Shown: positions 35,072 to 50,030 of the stretch, piece by piece
How positions within the stretch are numbered: the stretch's first letter is position 1
Layout: each line of letters opens with the position of its first letter
NCBI RefSeq assembly: GCF_021545335.1
Contig: NZ_CP089312.1
Coordinates: forward strand, 2,294,001 to 2,358,000
Direction: 5' to 3'
From: Streptomyces sp. GQFP
GTDB lineage: Bacteria > Actinomycetota > Actinomycetes > Streptomycetales > Streptomycetaceae
Length of the DNA stretch: 64,000 nucleotides
Notes under the pieces: generated by a model
Told to the model about the DNA's origin: nothing
What the model saw: the letters and a program-made list of their open reading frames with translations, nothing else
Databases searched by the model: none
Translations under genes and position numbers: made by a program

Positions 35072-35405
35072 GCCCCCATTCTCCCCGAAGGCGCACAAGC
35101 CCGCCGAGGGCCCGCCCCCCACGCAACCCGCCAGCCGCGTACGGCGGGAAGGGGCCGTGTCGGGGGGTGTCCGCCCGCAGCGGCGGGCGTCCATCACCGA
35201 GCACATCCAAATCAGGCAGCACCGCCCGACCGAGGACGGACACCCCCCGGCGCGGCCCCGACCCACCACACAACCGAATGCGCGACCACCGACCGGGAGT
35301 CGGCACACAACCGCACCCACAGACCACCACACCGCACCCGCCCCACCGCCGGAGGCAAACCCGCAGGTCAGCCCGATTGTCAGTGCCGAGGTGCAGGATG
35401 TACGC
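35072..35405. other. Divergent promoter region, AraC-type gene and lhr
   Basis: 334 nt without a gene. It is very rich in C and A on the plus strand (runs such as CACCACACAACC) and has no recognisable RNA or terminator. It should carry the promoters of both divergent genes. No ribosome site for lhr is obvious directly before 35406. Confidence 0.5.
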
Positions 35406-40256
<4,851 letters not shown>

Positions 40257-40295
40257 CCCATCACAGCCCCCACGCCGACATGCCACCCTGGTCCC

Positions 40296-41135
40296 ATGCC
40301 CGAAGGTGACACGGTCTGGCAGGCCGCGAGGAGACTGCACACCGCACTCGCCGGGAAGGTGCTGACCCGCTCCGACCTCCGCGTGCCCAAGTACGCCACG
40401 GCCGACCTCACCGGCCGCACCGTCCTGGAGGTCACCCCACGCGGCAAGCACCTCCTCACCCGTGTGGAGGGCGGCCTGACCCTCCACTCGCATCTGCGGA
40501 TGGATGGCTCCTGGAAGGTGTACGAGAACGGCAGCCGCTGGAGCGGCGGCCCCTCGCACCAGATCCGGGCGATCCTCGGCACCGCGGACCGCACCGCCGT
40601 CGGCTACCGCCTCCCCGTACTCGAACTCCTCCGCACCACCGACGAACACCGCGCCGTCGGCCACCTCGGCCCCGACCTCCTGGGCCCCGACTGGGACCCC
40701 GACCAGGCACTCGCCAACCTCCTCGCGGACCCCGCCCGCCCCCTCGGCGAGGCCCTGCTCGACCAGCGCAATCTCGCCGGCATCGGCAACGTCTACAAGA
40801 GCGAGCTGTGCTTCCTCCTGGGCGTCACCCCATGGCTCCCCCTCGGCGACCTGCCCGCCGACCGCACCGCGAAGCTGCCCGCACTCGCGAAGAAACTCCT
40901 CGAAGCCAACCGGGACCGCCCGGTCCGCAGTACGACGGGCCTGCGCGGCCAGGACCTCTTCGCGTACGGCCGCGCGCCCCGCCCCTGTCTGCGCTGCCGC
41001 ACCCCGATCCGCGTCGCCGACCAGGGCGACGGCTCCCGCGAACGCCCCACCTACTGGTGCCCGACCTGCCAACCGGGCCCGGCCCCGGCCCCCGGCGCCG
41101 CGCGAGCCCGGCGCAAGTCACCCCCGTACAACTGA
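40296..41135 (+). CDS. nei: Endonuclease VIII-like DNA glycosylase (Nei)
   Basis: 279 residues. MPEGDTVWQAARRL gives the catalytic Pro and Glu at the mature N-terminus; PRGKHLL has the conserved Lys; LLDQRNLAGIGNVYKSELCF is the H2TH motif; a C-terminal zinc finger reads PCLRCRTPI and YWCPTCQPG. It removes oxidised pyrimidines and nicks the strand. The first residues classify it as Nei rather than MutM (which would read PELPE). It sits 39 nt behind lhr, a repair pairing kept across actinobacteria. Confidence 0.93.
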   Translation: MPEGDTVWQAARRLHTALAGKVLTRSDLRVPKYATADLTGRTVLEVTPRGKHLLTRVEGGLTLHSHLRMDGSWKVYENGSRWSGGPSHQIRAILGTADRTAVGYRLPVLELLRTTDEHRAVGHLGPDLLGPDWDPDQALANLLADPARPLGEALLDQRNLAGIGNVYKSELCFLLGVTPWLPLGDLPADRTAKLPALAKKLLEANRDRPVRSTTGLRGQDLFAYGRAPRPCLRCRTPIRVADQGDGSRERPTYWCPTCQPGPAPAPGAARARRKSPPYN

Positions 41136-41200
41136 CCCGTACACCTGACACCCCACACAAGCAGTTGACGACCCGTCAGGAACCCTCGTACCGTCCCAGC

Positions 41201-41965
41201 ATGCCCGTACAGGCGTACGACCTCACCGGACGCACCGCATTCGTCACCGGGGCCGCCAGCGGCATCGGACGCGCATCCGCCGTACTGCTCGCCGAAGCGG
41301 GCGCCGTGGTGCACTGCGCCGACCGGGACGCGCAGGGCCTGCACGAGACGGCGACCCTGATCAAGGGCATGGGCGGCACGGCCCGTACCCACCACCTGGA
41401 CGTCACCGACCGGGCCCAGGTCCGGCAGGCCGTGGCCGCGTGCGAGCGACTGGACGTCATGGCGGCGGTCGCCGGGATCATGCACAGCAGCCCCGTACTG
41501 GAGACCCGCGACGAGGATCTGGACCGGGTCCTGGGCGTCAACTTCAAGGGCGTGCTGTACGCCTGCCAGGAGGCGGCCCGCCTGATGATCTCCAGGAACA
41601 CCAGGGGCAGCATCGTCACCATGGCCTCGGGCGCCGTCGACACCGGCAACCCCGGCCTGCTCTGCTACGGCGTGGCGAAGGCGTCGGTCGTCCAGCTCAC
41701 GAAGACGCTGGCCGCCGAGATCGGACGCCACGGCATCCGCGTCAACGCCGTCGCGCCCGGCTGGATCCGTACGCCGATGACCGACCGCCACGACGGCGAG
41801 GCGCAGGCGCACACCGAGGCGCTGATGTCCCGGATGGCCCCGCTGGGCCGGGTCGGCGAACCGGAGGAGGTCGCCCACGCGGTGCTGCACCTGGCGTCCG
41901 ACGCGTCGGCGTTCACGACGGGCCAGATCCTCCGCCCGAACGGCGGCGTAGCGATGCCCTGGTAG
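41201..41965 (+). CDS. Short-chain dehydrogenase/reductase
   Basis: 254 residues. Rossmann motif FVTGAASGIGRAS, acidic specificity residue in VVHCADRDAQ (suggesting NAD), the AAVAGIM turn, catalytic Ser in IVTMASGAVDTG, and Tyr/Lys in LCYGVAKASVVQL. C-terminal GQILRPNGGVAMPW is typical of classical SDRs. Substrate unknown. The 3' end overlaps the convergent small membrane-protein gene by 53 nt. Confidence 0.92.
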   Translation: MPVQAYDLTGRTAFVTGAASGIGRASAVLLAEAGAVVHCADRDAQGLHETATLIKGMGGTARTHHLDVTDRAQVRQAVAACERLDVMAAVAGIMHSSPVLETRDEDLDRVLGVNFKGVLYACQEAARLMISRNTRGSIVTMASGAVDTGNPGLLCYGVAKASVVQLTKTLAAEIGRHGIRVNAVAPGWIRTPMTDRHDGEAQAHTEALMSRMAPLGRVGEPEEVAHAVLHLASDASAFTTGQILRPNGGVAMPW

Positions 41966-42191
41966 GACCGACACCCCCACCGGCACCCCCGTCAGCCAGC
42001 CCCGGAACCCCCCGCACCGCCCGCCCCTTCGGCACACAGTGCACCGGCAACAGACTCAGCCCCCACCCCCCGGCCGCGACCGCCCCCTCCAGCACCCCCG
42101 CCCCGGGCGCCAGCGCGAGCCGCAGCACGGCCCACCACCACACGGCACCGAGCCCCAGCAGCGCCCCCCAGCGAACTATCCGCACCGCCAT
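41913..42191 (-). CDS. Small single-span membrane protein
   Basis: 92 residues from ATG 42191 with a strong GGAGGTGA just upstream. One transmembrane segment (IVRWGALLGLGAVWWWAVLRLAL) and a second weaker hydrophobic stretch (AVAAGGWGLSLLPVHCV), then a Gly/Arg/Ser-rich tail. Not recognised. The last 53 nt are antisense to the SDR gene, so the tail after about residue 75 may be read-through of a lost stop. Confidence 0.6.
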   Translation of the reverse strand: MAVRIVRWGALLGLGAVWWWAVLRLALAPGAGVLEGAVAAGGWGLSLLPVHCVPKGRAVRGVPGLADGGAGGGVGPTRASLRRRSGGGSGPS

Positions 42192-42384
42192 GGCTCACCT
42201 CCAGCCTCACGCTAGAACGCCACGCTCACCCGCAAACAGGGCGCATCACCGGCACAGAGGAGCACCGCTTTCCCAGCGACGACCGCCCAAGAACCCGCAC
42301 GCGCCCGCCTCCTCCCCACCATGACCGCCCCACGACACACCGGCAAACGCACCCGGGACGGCCCCACCAGTGGACCCACAACGC

Positions 42385-42440
42385 GAAAACCCCGACCGCG
42401 CTCCTCCGGATCTCCCCGGAGAAGCCCCGGCCGGGGCTCT
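42385..42440 (-). terminator. GC-rich hairpins downstream of clgR
   Basis: Two adjacent inverted repeats, AGCCCCGGCCGGGGCT and CTCCGG...CCGGAG, lie 33 nt beyond the clgR stop and are followed on the minus strand by CGGGGTTTT. They form a probable intrinsic terminator. The rest of 42192-42472 shows nothing else. Confidence 0.65.
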
Positions 42441-42472
42441 CACACACTCACTGGTCGTGCTGTTCGTGCACC

Positions 42473-42847
42473 TCAGGCGGCGACGACATCCACCGCCTCG
42501 GCGGGCGCCTTGATGGTCACCCGTTCCGGTGGCACACCGGCCACCGAGACGGAACCGAGCATTGGACGCACCGGCGTGGGTACAGGCTCGTTGGCCGCAG
42601 CAGACTGGGCCAGCTCGGCGAGGGCGAGCTCATCGCTCACTTCCCGCATGAGCTCGGACATCCGTACGTCCAGCGCGTCGCAGATCGCGGACAGCAGCTC
42701 GGAGGATGCCTCCTTCTGCCCCCGCTCCACCTCGGAGAGATAGCCGAGTGAGACTCGGGCGGACGAGGAGACTTCGCGCAGAGTACGGCCCTGGCGCTGG
42801 CGCTGCCGACGCAGCACGTCACCCAACAGGCGACGGAGCAGAATCAT
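42473..42847 (-). CDS. clgR: Clp-gene regulator ClgR
   Basis: 124 residues from ATG 42847, with GGAGGGAG upstream. Xre-type helix-turn-helix: [20 protein letters not shown] and [20 protein letters not shown]. The C-terminus ends VDVVAA; streptomycete ClgR activates clp and lon genes and is itself degraded by ClpP through a terminal Ala-Ala (established in S. lividans). Position beside cinA-pgsA-rimO-ftsK fits the actinobacterial clgR locus. Confidence 0.9.
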   Translation of the reverse strand: MILLRRLLGDVLRRQRQRQGRTLREVSSSARVSLGYLSEVERGQKEASSELLSAICDALDVRMSELMREVSDELALAELAQSAAANEPVPTPVRPMLGSVSVAGVPPERVTIKAPAEAVDVVAA

Positions 42848-42956
42848 CGGTGGCTCCCTCCTCGGACCGTGTAGCCGCATCCTTCACGCCCCACCGTACC
42901 GCCTTGCGCCGCGGCCGTGCGGGGAGCGATGTCGTGTTCACTCAGGGCTGCAAACA

Positions 42957-43502
42957 TCAGGTCCCCCCGTTCTGTTCCGTATCCTGTGCCCGCTCATTCC
43001 CGGTCTGTTCGCCCGCAATCCCCTCCAGGAGGAGTGCGAGTACGCTCCGTACACTCTCCATACGAATTTCCGCCCGGGAGCCGTTCAACCGCAGGGACGC
43101 CACTTTTCCGCCACCTTCGGCGCCGGAGTCCGCTCCGAAAGGGCCGTCCACGGCCACGAAAACCGTCCCGACGGGCTGCCCGTCCTGCGGATCCGGGCCG
43201 GCCACACCGGTCGTCGCGATGCCCCAGTCGGCGCCGAGAATCCGGCGGACTCCGGCCGCCATCTGTGCCGCGACCTGCGGGTTCACCGCCCCCTTGGCGG
43301 CCAGCAGGGTGGCGTCGACATCAAGCACCTGGTGCTTCAGCTCGGTCGCGTACGCCGTCACCGCACCCCGGAACACCTTGGAGGCTCCGGGCACCGATGT
43401 GATCTCCGCCGCAACGAGACCACCCGTGAGGGACTCCGCGACAGCGAGCGTCTCACCCTTCACCGTCAGTAGTCTCACCACGTCGGCGGCCACGGAACTC
43501 AC
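42957..43502 (-). CDS. cinA: CinA C-terminal-domain protein (NMN amidohydrolase type)
   Basis: 181 residues. Only the CinA_C domain is present: TLAVAESLTGGLVAAEITSV, PGASKVFRGAVTAYATELK, and GIATTGVAGPDPQDGQPVGT. These proteins deamidate nicotinamide mononucleotide; the N-terminal MoCF-like half of full-length CinA is lacking, as is usual in Streptomyces. Its start overlaps the pgsA stop by 4 nt. Confidence 0.92.
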   Translation of the reverse strand: MSSVAADVVRLLTVKGETLAVAESLTGGLVAAEITSVPGASKVFRGAVTAYATELKHQVLDVDATLLAAKGAVNPQVAAQMAAGVRRILGADWGIATTGVAGPDPQDGQPVGTVFVAVDGPFGADSGAEGGGKVASLRLNGSRAEIRMESVRSVLALLLEGIAGEQTGNERAQDTEQNGGT

Positions 43503-44341
43503 CGTTCCGCCTCCGCCGACGCGGCCTCACGCTCGGCGATTCCCTGCCTGCGCAGCACAATGGCCTGTCTTACATAGTCGAGCCCGGTCACCACGGTCAG
43601 CACGACCGCCGCGGCCATCACCCAGAACCTCAGCGTCGCCAGCGGACCCGTCAGCGCCAGGACGTACATCCCGACGGCCACGCCCTGCGTCAGCGTCTTG
43701 ACCTTGCCGCCGCGGCTCGCGGGGATCACCCCGTACCGGATCACGACGAAGCGCAGCAGGGTGATCCCGAGTTCACGCCCGAGGATCACACCGGTCACCC
43801 ACCACGGCAGATCGCCGAGGGCGGAGAGACAGATCAGCGCCGCTCCCATGATCGCCTTGTCGGCGATGGGGTCGGCGATCTTCCCGAAGTCGGTGACGAG
43901 GTCGTACGTACGTGCCAGATGGCCGTCGAAGATGTCGGTGATCATGGCGACGGCGAAGGCCGCCCAGGCGAGCGAGCGCCACGCCGGGTCGTACCCGCCG
44001 TCGGCCAGCATCAGGGCGACGAAGCCCGGCACCAGCAGCAGCCGGATCATCGTAAGAATGTTCGCGATGTTCCAGAGGCTGGCCTGATTGACGGCCGCGG
44101 CGCCCAGCTTCCCGCCGCGCACCGCCTTCGCACCCCCCTGAGCACCGGAATCCCCGGAGTCGAGGGAGGGCGCCCCTGACGCCGTGGAGCCGACAGCGGA
44201 CCCCACGGGCCCAGAAACGACCGAGGAACCGGAGACCCCGGTGGCACCCAACGCGCCCGGCACACCCACCGCTCCCGGCACGCCTTTGGCGTTCCGCGCG
44301 CTGGAGGAGCCGCCCGCTGCGGATGCCGGGACTCCGGTCAT
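43499..44341 (-). CDS. pgsA: CDP-diacylglycerol-glycerol-3-phosphate phosphatidyltransferase
   Basis: 280 residues from ATG 44341, overlapping the rimO stop (ATGA). The N-terminal ~75 residues are Gly/Ser/Ala/Val-rich low complexity. The CDP-alcohol phosphotransferase motif is complete: [18 protein letters not shown] followed by KIADPIADK. Four to six helices ([52 protein letters not shown]). It makes phosphatidylglycerophosphate in the membrane. Confidence 0.93.
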   Translation of the reverse strand: MTGVPASAAGGSSSARNAKGVPGAVGVPGALGATGVSGSSVVSGPVGSAVGSTASGAPSLDSGDSGAQGGAKAVRGGKLGAAAVNQASLWNIANILTMIRLLLVPGFVALMLADGGYDPAWRSLAWAAFAVAMITDIFDGHLARTYDLVTDFGKIADPIADKAIMGAALICLSALGDLPWWVTGVILGRELGITLLRFVVIRYGVIPASRGGKVKTLTQGVAVGMYVLALTGPLATLRFWVMAAAVVLTVVTGLDYVRQAIVLRRQGIAEREAASAEAER

Positions 44342-45897
44342 CTGGCCGCCTCCTCTGACTCCGAACACGCGAGCGAGCCGAGCGAGCCCGGGAGCAGCTC
44401 GGCCACCAGGTCGACACCTTCCGTACCGACCACCTTGGCCTCGACGATACGGCCGACGCTCGGGCCTTCGCCGCCCGTGAGGCCCTCGAAGTCCGCGAAG
44501 TTGGTGAACAGCACCTGGCCGTCCGTCTCCGGCGCCTGGTGCTCACCCCTGCCGTACGCACCCTCCTCGCCGCCGACCGACTCGACCAGCACCCGCAAGG
44601 TCTCACCGACACGCTCCTCGGCGCGCTGCGAGACCAGCTCCTCGGCCAGCCGCGAGACCCGGGCGAGCCGGGCCGCGACGACGTCCTCGTCCAGCTTGTT
44701 CTCGTACGTGGCCGCTTCCGTGCCGTCCTCGTCGGAGTACCCGAAGACCCCGATGGCGTCCAGGCGCGCGTTGTTCAGGAACCGCTCCAGCTCCGCCAGG
44801 TCGGCCTCGGTCTCACCGGGGAAGCCCACGATGAAGTTGGACCGCACACCGGCCTGCGGGGCCTTGCTCCGGATGGTGTCGAGCAGCTCCAGGAAGCGGT
44901 CGGTGTCACCGAAGCGCCGCATCGCGCGCAGCACGTCGGGCGCGGAGTGCTGGAAGGAGAGGTCGAAGTAGGGGGCGACCTTGGGGGTCGAGGTCAGTAC
45001 GTCGATGAGCCCCGGGCGCATCTCGGCGGGCTGGAGGTAGCTCACGCGCACGCGCTCGATGCCGTCGACGTCCGCCAGCTCGGGCAGCAGCGACTCCAGG
45101 AGGCGGATGTCGCCCAGGTCCTTGCCGTACGAGGTGTTGTTCTCGGAGACGAGCATGACCTCCTTGACGCCCTGCTCGGCGAGCCACCTGGTCTCGTTCA
45201 GTACGTCGCTAGGGCGGCGCGAGATGAAGGAGCCGCGGAAGGACGGGATGGCGCAGAAGGAGCAGCGCCGGTCGCAGCCGGAGGCGAGCTTCACCGAGGC
45301 GACGGGCGCGCCGTCGAGCCGCCGGCGCAGCGGCGCACGCGGTCCGGAGACCGGGGCGACACCTTCGGGAAGGTCGGCGGGGGCCTCGACGGGCTCCACC
45401 GGGGTTGCGTCAGCGTCCGTGGCGGTGCCGTGCCCCGGAAGAGCGACCCCCGCACCCGCGCTCTGCCGCTCCGCCGGGCTGATCGGCAGCAGCTTGCGCC
45501 GGTCGCGCGGGGTGTGCGAGGCGTGGATGCCGCCGTTCAGGATGGTCTGCAGGCGGTCGGAGATGTCGGAGTAGTCGTCGAAGCCGAGCACGCCGTCGGC
45601 CTCGGGGAGGGCCTCGGCGAGTTCCTTGCCGTACCGCTCGGCCATGCAGCCCACCGCCACGACGGCCTGGGTTCTGCCGTGCCCCTTGAGGTCGTTGGCC
45701 TCCAGGAGGGCGTCGACGGAGTCCTTCTTGGCGGCCTCGACGAAGCCACAGGTGTTGACGACAGCGACGTCCGCGTCCTCGGCGTCCTCCACGAGTTGCC
45801 AGCCGTCCGCCTCCAAGCGGCCTGCGAGCTCCTCCGAGTCCACCTCGTTACGGGCGCAGCCAAGGGTGACGAGTGCGACGGTACGGCGTTCAGGCAT
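44338..45897 (-). CDS. rimO: Ribosomal protein S12 methylthiotransferase RimO
   Basis: 519 residues from ATG 45897 ([20 protein letters not shown]). The UPF0004 domain has Cys in LGCARN, VNTCGFV and [12 protein letters not shown]; the radical-SAM domain has the cluster motif [13 protein letters not shown]; a C-terminal TRAM domain follows. It adds a methylthio group to Asp of S12. An extra ~60-residue Ala/Pro/Val-rich segment (residues ~150-205) lies between the two [4Fe-4S] domains and makes it longer than E. coli RimO. Confidence 0.93.
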   Translation of the reverse strand: MPERRTVALVTLGCARNEVDSEELAGRLEADGWQLVEDAEDADVAVVNTCGFVEAAKKDSVDALLEANDLKGHGRTQAVVAVGCMAERYGKELAEALPEADGVLGFDDYSDISDRLQTILNGGIHASHTPRDRRKLLPISPAERQSAGAGVALPGHGTATDADATPVEPVEAPADLPEGVAPVSGPRAPLRRRLDGAPVASVKLASGCDRRCSFCAIPSFRGSFISRRPSDVLNETRWLAEQGVKEVMLVSENNTSYGKDLGDIRLLESLLPELADVDGIERVRVSYLQPAEMRPGLIDVLTSTPKVAPYFDLSFQHSAPDVLRAMRRFGDTDRFLELLDTIRSKAPQAGVRSNFIVGFPGETEADLAELERFLNNARLDAIGVFGYSDEDGTEAATYENKLDEDVVAARLARVSRLAEELVSQRAEERVGETLRVLVESVGGEEGAYGRGEHQAPETDGQVLFTNFADFEGLTGGEGPSVGRIVEAKVVGTEGVDLVAELLPGSLGSLACSESEEAAR

Positions 45898-46015
45898 GGG
45901 CTCAAGACTACTTCGTCCCACTGACACCCCACGTCGACGGGGACACCCCACGCAGACGGGGCCGGCCCCGTCTGGGCCAGCCCCGTACCTGTGAACACCG
46001 AAAGCGCGCTACCGC

Positions 46016-46870
46016 CTAGCCGACCTCGGGGTCGCCCTTCGTGTAGGTGAGCCGCTCGACGGCTCCCGGCTGGAACTCGTCCTCGATCTTCTTGCCGTTC
46101 ACGTACAGCTGGATCGCGCCCGCGTCACCCAGGACGAGGTTGATCTCCTCGTTGTCCTGGAAGGTCTGGGACTGACCCTGCTTGAGCAGGCCGTCGAAGA
46201 GCAGCCGGCCGTTGTGGTCCTTGGCGGAGATCCAGCTGCGCCCGTCCGCGGCGCTCACCTGGACGGTCACCTTGTCGCGCGGCGCCGCCGCGATCGCGCT
46301 GTCCGACGGGTCCGGCTTCGGGTCGGCGGGCTTGTCCTTCTTGGGTGTGGGCGAGGCCGACTGACTGGCCGTGGGCGTGGAGCCCTCGGCCACCCCCGCC
46401 TGCGTGCCTTCGTTGTCGTCGCCCCCGTTGACCAGGGTGAAGCCGACGAAGCCGATCACGGCGACGATCGCGGCGACCATCGCCGCGGTCCAGTTCGGAC
46501 CGCGCCGCTCGGGGCGGATGCGTTCCGCCTCGAACAGGGGTGCGGCCGGGGTCGGCGCCGGACGCCCGCCGCGGGCGTCGGCGAACTGCGCGAGCAGCGG
46601 TTCGGGATCGAGGTGGACGGCGCGAGCGAGGGTTCGGATGTGCCCGCGCGCGTAGACGTCTCCGCCGCAGGCGTCGAAGTCGTCCTGTTCGATCGCGTGC
46701 ACGATGGCGATCCGGACCCGGGTGGCGGAGCTGACGTCGTCGACGGTCAGCCCGGCCGCGATGCGGGCCTGTTGGAGGGCGCGACCGATCGAGGGGCGGG
46801 CTGCTTCCTCGCGGTCGTCGCGGTCTTCTTCGGACGGACGCTCGCCTTGTGGGGAGTTGCCGATGGACAC
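46016..46870 (-). CDS. RodZ-like helix-turn-helix membrane protein
   Basis: About 284 residues from GTG 46870 (SIGNSPQGERPSEED), which has AAAGG upstream; GTG 46897 gives a 293-residue version. Helix-turn-helix_25 domain: IGRALQQARIAAGLTVDDVS, RVRIAIVHAIEQDDF, YARGHIRTLARAV. One membrane helix (WTAAMVAAIVAVIGFVGFTL), a Ser/Thr/Pro/Lys-rich linker, and a DUF4115 C-terminal domain (KVTVQVSAADGRSWISAKDH, LFDGLLKQGQSQTF, LYVNGKKIEDEF). It resembles the cytoskeletal protein RodZ and lies in the ftsK-rimO cluster. Confidence 0.88.
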   Translation of the reverse strand: MSIGNSPQGERPSEEDRDDREEAARPSIGRALQQARIAAGLTVDDVSSATRVRIAIVHAIEQDDFDACGGDVYARGHIRTLARAVHLDPEPLLAQFADARGGRPAPTPAAPLFEAERIRPERRGPNWTAAMVAAIVAVIGFVGFTLVNGGDDNEGTQAGVAEGSTPTASQSASPTPKKDKPADPKPDPSDSAIAAAPRDKVTVQVSAADGRSWISAKDHNGRLLFDGLLKQGQSQTFQDNEEINLVLGDAGAIQLYVNGKKIEDEFQPGAVERLTYTKGDPEVG

Positions 46871-47139
46871 GGGGGCGCCTTTCGAGCGTTTAGCCACCTG
46901 TGCTGGAGGTTCAGTTTAGGGGGGTTCGGAAAGGGTGGGGCAACTGGGCGGAGGGACTTTGTACGCCATCGGAATGGCCAGGACACGCCGATGGTCAGGT
47001 CATGGTGAGGCAAGGATCTGTCGCCTCCCTCAACTTGACGTACGCCGAAGGGAAACGGTTGCTCAATGATCCCTTACGAGTGAGTCACGATCGACCACCC
47101 GGTTGCCGCACACACGGACACCGCACACCGGGCGAGTCC

Positions 47140-49863
47140 CTACGACTCAGTCTCCCCACGAATCACCGCGAGCATCTCGTCCAGACCGTCAGCCTTCACA
47201 AGAACGTCACGCGCCTTGGAGCCCTCGCTCGGCCCGACGATCCCCCGCGTCTCCATGAGGTCCATCAGCCGCCCCGCCTTGGCGAATCCGACCCGCAGCT
47301 TGCGCTGGAGCATCGACGTGGATCCGAACTGGCTGCTGACGACGAGTTCGGCCGCCGCGCACAGCAGTTCGAGGTCGTCGCCGATCTCCTCGTCGATCTC
47401 CTTCTTCTGCTTGGTGCCCACGGTGACGTCGTCCCGGAAGACCGGCGCCATCTGGTCCTTGCAGTGCTGGACGACGACCGCGACCTCGTCCTCGGTCACG
47501 AAGGCGCCCTGCATACGGGTGGGCTTGTTGGCGCCCATCGGCAGGAACAGCCCGTCGCCCTTGCCGATCAGCTTCTCGGCGCCGGGCTGGTCCAGGATGA
47601 CCCGCGAGTCGGCCAGGGACGAGGTGGCGAAGGCGAGCCTTGACGGCACGTTCGCCTTGATCAACCCGGTCACCACATCAACAGAGGGCCGCTGCGTGGC
47701 GAGGACCAGGTGGATGCCGGCCGCGCGCGCGAGCTGCGTGATGCGCACGATCGCGTCCTCGACGTCCCTGGGGGCCACCATCATCAGGTCGGCCAGCTCG
47801 TCGACGATCACCAGCAGGTACGGGTACGGCGACAGCTCGCGCTCACTGCCCTCGGGCAGCTTGACCTTGCCGTTCCTGATGGCCTCGTTGAAGTCGTCGA
47901 TGTGCCGGAACCCGAACGCGGCCAGATCGTCGTACCGCAGATCCATTTCCCGTACGACCCACTGGAGCGCCTCCGCGGCCCGCTTCGGGTTGGTGATGAT
48001 CGGCGTGATCAGGTGCGGGATGCCCTCGTACGCGGTCAACTCGACGCGCTTGGGGTCGACGAGGACCATACGGACGTCCTCGGGGGTCGCCCGGACCATG
48101 ATCGACGTGATCAGGCAGTTGATGCAGGACGATTTGCCCGAACCGGTCGCACCTGCGACGAGCATGTGCGGCATCTTGGCGAGGTTGGCCATCACATAGC
48201 CGCCCTCGACGTCCTTGCCCAGCGCGACCAGCATCGGGTGGTCGTCCTCGGCGGCGTCGGCCAGCCGGAGCACGTCCCCCAGGTTGACCATCTCGCGGTC
48301 GGTGTTGGGGATCTCGATGCCGACCGCCGACTTGCCGGGGATCGGGCTGATGATCCGTACGTCGGGGCTGGCGACGGCGTACGCGATGTTCTTGGCGAGG
48401 GCGGTGATCCGCTCGACCTTCACCGCGGGGCCCAGTTCGACCTCGTACCGCGTGACCGTCGGACCGCGGGTGAAGCCCGTGACCGCGGCGTCGACCTTGA
48501 ACTCCATGAAAACGTTCGTGAGAGAGGCGACCACCGCGTCGTTCGCCGCGCTGCGGGTCTTGCCGGGGCCGCCGCGCTCCAGGAGGTCGAGCGAGGGCAG
48601 CGAGTAGGTGATGTCCCCGGAGAGCTGGAGCTGTTCGGCGCGCGGCGGCAGGTCGCGCATCTCCTCCGGCGGCGCCTTCGTGAGGTCCGCGACCGCGGCC
48701 TTGACCGGCTCCGCCTTGAGCTTCTCCTGCTTGGGCCGCGCCGCCGGTACGGGAGTGGGCGTCGGCGTCGTCTCCTCGCGGTCGCCGCCCGCGCTCACCC
48801 CCTGGGTGAGGTCGGCGACGATCGGCGAGGGCGGCATGCCGTGCAGAACGGCCCCGTCGAGGGCTGCGGCGGCCGCTGCGGCGACGTCCACGGCGTCCAT
48901 CGGCCGCCCGGGGTCGGGCTGCCGTACGGAGCGCCTGGGGCGGCTCCGGCGCTTGGAGAGCGCGTCCTGCTCGGCGCCGTCCGGGTCGTACGCCTCGGGG
49001 GCGGACCCGCGCCTGCGGGGGCGCGCGGGCAGCGACTCGCGCCACTGGTCCTCGTACTGCTCGTCGTCCTCGGAGAACGCGTCGTCCTCGGGGTCGTGGA
49101 GGATGCCGAGCCGGACCCCGAGCTGCCGCAGCCGCTGCGGAATCGCGTTGACGGGCGTCGCGGTGACCACGAGCAGCCCGAACACGGTGAGCAGCACCAG
49201 CAGCGGTACGGCGAGGACCTGGCCCATGGTGTACGTCAGCGGGGTGGCCGCTCCCCAGCCGATGAGCCCGCCGGCGTCCCTTATGGCCTGCATGCCCTCG
49301 CTGCGCGCGGGGGCGCCGCACGCGATGTGGACCTGCCCGAGCACACCGATGACGAGCGCGGACAGCCCGATGACGATCCGGCCGTTGGCCTCGGGCTTCT
49401 CGGGGTGCCGGATGAGCCGTACGGCGATGACCGCCAGCAGTATCGGCACCAGCAGGTCGAGCCGGCCGAACGCGCCGGTGACCAGCATCTCGACGAGGTC
49501 GCCGACGGGACCGCGCAGGTTGGACCAGGTGCCCGCGGCGACGATCAGCGCGAGGGCGAGCAACAGCAGTGCCACGCCGTCCTTCCGGTGTGCCGGGTCG
49601 AGGTTCTTCGCACCCTGCCCTATCCCGCGGAACACGGCACCGACGGCGTGCGCGATGCCGAGCCACAGGGCGCGTACGAGGCGGTAGACGCCCCCGGTCG
49701 GGCTGGGCGCCGGAGCGGGCGCGGCCTTCTTCGCCGCTGTCTTCTTGGCGGGCGCCCTCTTCGCGGGGGCTTTTTTCGCCGCGGCCTTCTTCGCCGGAGC
49801 CTTCGCGGACGCGGCTGCCTTCTTCGCGGGCGGCTTCTTGGCTGCGGAAGGACGTGGGGCCAT
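47140..49863 (-). CDS. ftsK: DNA translocase FtsK
   Basis: 907 residues from ATG 49863 (MAPRPSAAKKPPAKK); an upstream in-frame GTG region is possible. An N-terminal Ala/Lys repeat tail (AKKA-rich, about 45 residues), four membrane helices (GVALLLLALALIVAAGTW, LDLLVPILLAVIAVRLI, VIGLSALVIGVLGQVHI, VLAVPLLVLLTVFGLLVVT), a linker, then the motor: Walker A VAGATGSGKSSCINCL, Walker B YLLVIVDELADLMM, and the C-terminal winged gamma domain (SMLQRKLRVGFAKAGRLMDL). It pumps chromosomes across closing sporulation septa. Confidence 0.95.
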   Translation of the reverse strand: MAPRPSAAKKPPAKKAAASAKAPAKKAAAKKAPAKRAPAKKTAAKKAAPAPAPSPTGGVYRLVRALWLGIAHAVGAVFRGIGQGAKNLDPAHRKDGVALLLLALALIVAAGTWSNLRGPVGDLVEMLVTGAFGRLDLLVPILLAVIAVRLIRHPEKPEANGRIVIGLSALVIGVLGQVHIACGAPARSEGMQAIRDAGGLIGWGAATPLTYTMGQVLAVPLLVLLTVFGLLVVTATPVNAIPQRLRQLGVRLGILHDPEDDAFSEDDEQYEDQWRESLPARPRRRGSAPEAYDPDGAEQDALSKRRSRPRRSVRQPDPGRPMDAVDVAAAAAAALDGAVLHGMPPSPIVADLTQGVSAGGDREETTPTPTPVPAARPKQEKLKAEPVKAAVADLTKAPPEEMRDLPPRAEQLQLSGDITYSLPSLDLLERGGPGKTRSAANDAVVASLTNVFMEFKVDAAVTGFTRGPTVTRYEVELGPAVKVERITALAKNIAYAVASPDVRIISPIPGKSAVGIEIPNTDREMVNLGDVLRLADAAEDDHPMLVALGKDVEGGYVMANLAKMPHMLVAGATGSGKSSCINCLITSIMVRATPEDVRMVLVDPKRVELTAYEGIPHLITPIITNPKRAAEALQWVVREMDLRYDDLAAFGFRHIDDFNEAIRNGKVKLPEGSERELSPYPYLLVIVDELADLMMVAPRDVEDAIVRITQLARAAGIHLVLATQRPSVDVVTGLIKANVPSRLAFATSSLADSRVILDQPGAEKLIGKGDGLFLPMGANKPTRMQGAFVTEDEVAVVVQHCKDQMAPVFRDDVTVGTKQKKEIDEEIGDDLELLCAAAELVVSSQFGSTSMLQRKLRVGFAKAGRLMDLMETRGIVGPSEGSKARDVLVKADGLDEMLAVIRGETES

Positions 49864-50030
49864 GTGTGTGAGGTTACCGGTGGAGGCGACAGCCGACACG
49901 TGTGTAACTGCTTCACCCGTTCGTGTCGCCCTGGCGTGAGCGCGAAACTGACGCGCGCTCACGCGCAACTACGCCCGACGCACGGGTGAGTTCGACGACT
50001 TCGGGCGGGGAATGACGACCGGCGTACGGG

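Noticed and set aside
42226..42447. Small minus-strand open frames between the small membrane-protein gene and clgR
   Set aside because: They overlap the terminator hairpins, lack ribosome sites and have Cys/Arg/Gly-biased composition.
47710..49989. A 759-codon open frame antisense to ftsK
   Set aside because: Composition is typical of an antisense shadow and no motif is present; ftsK motifs lie on the minus strand.
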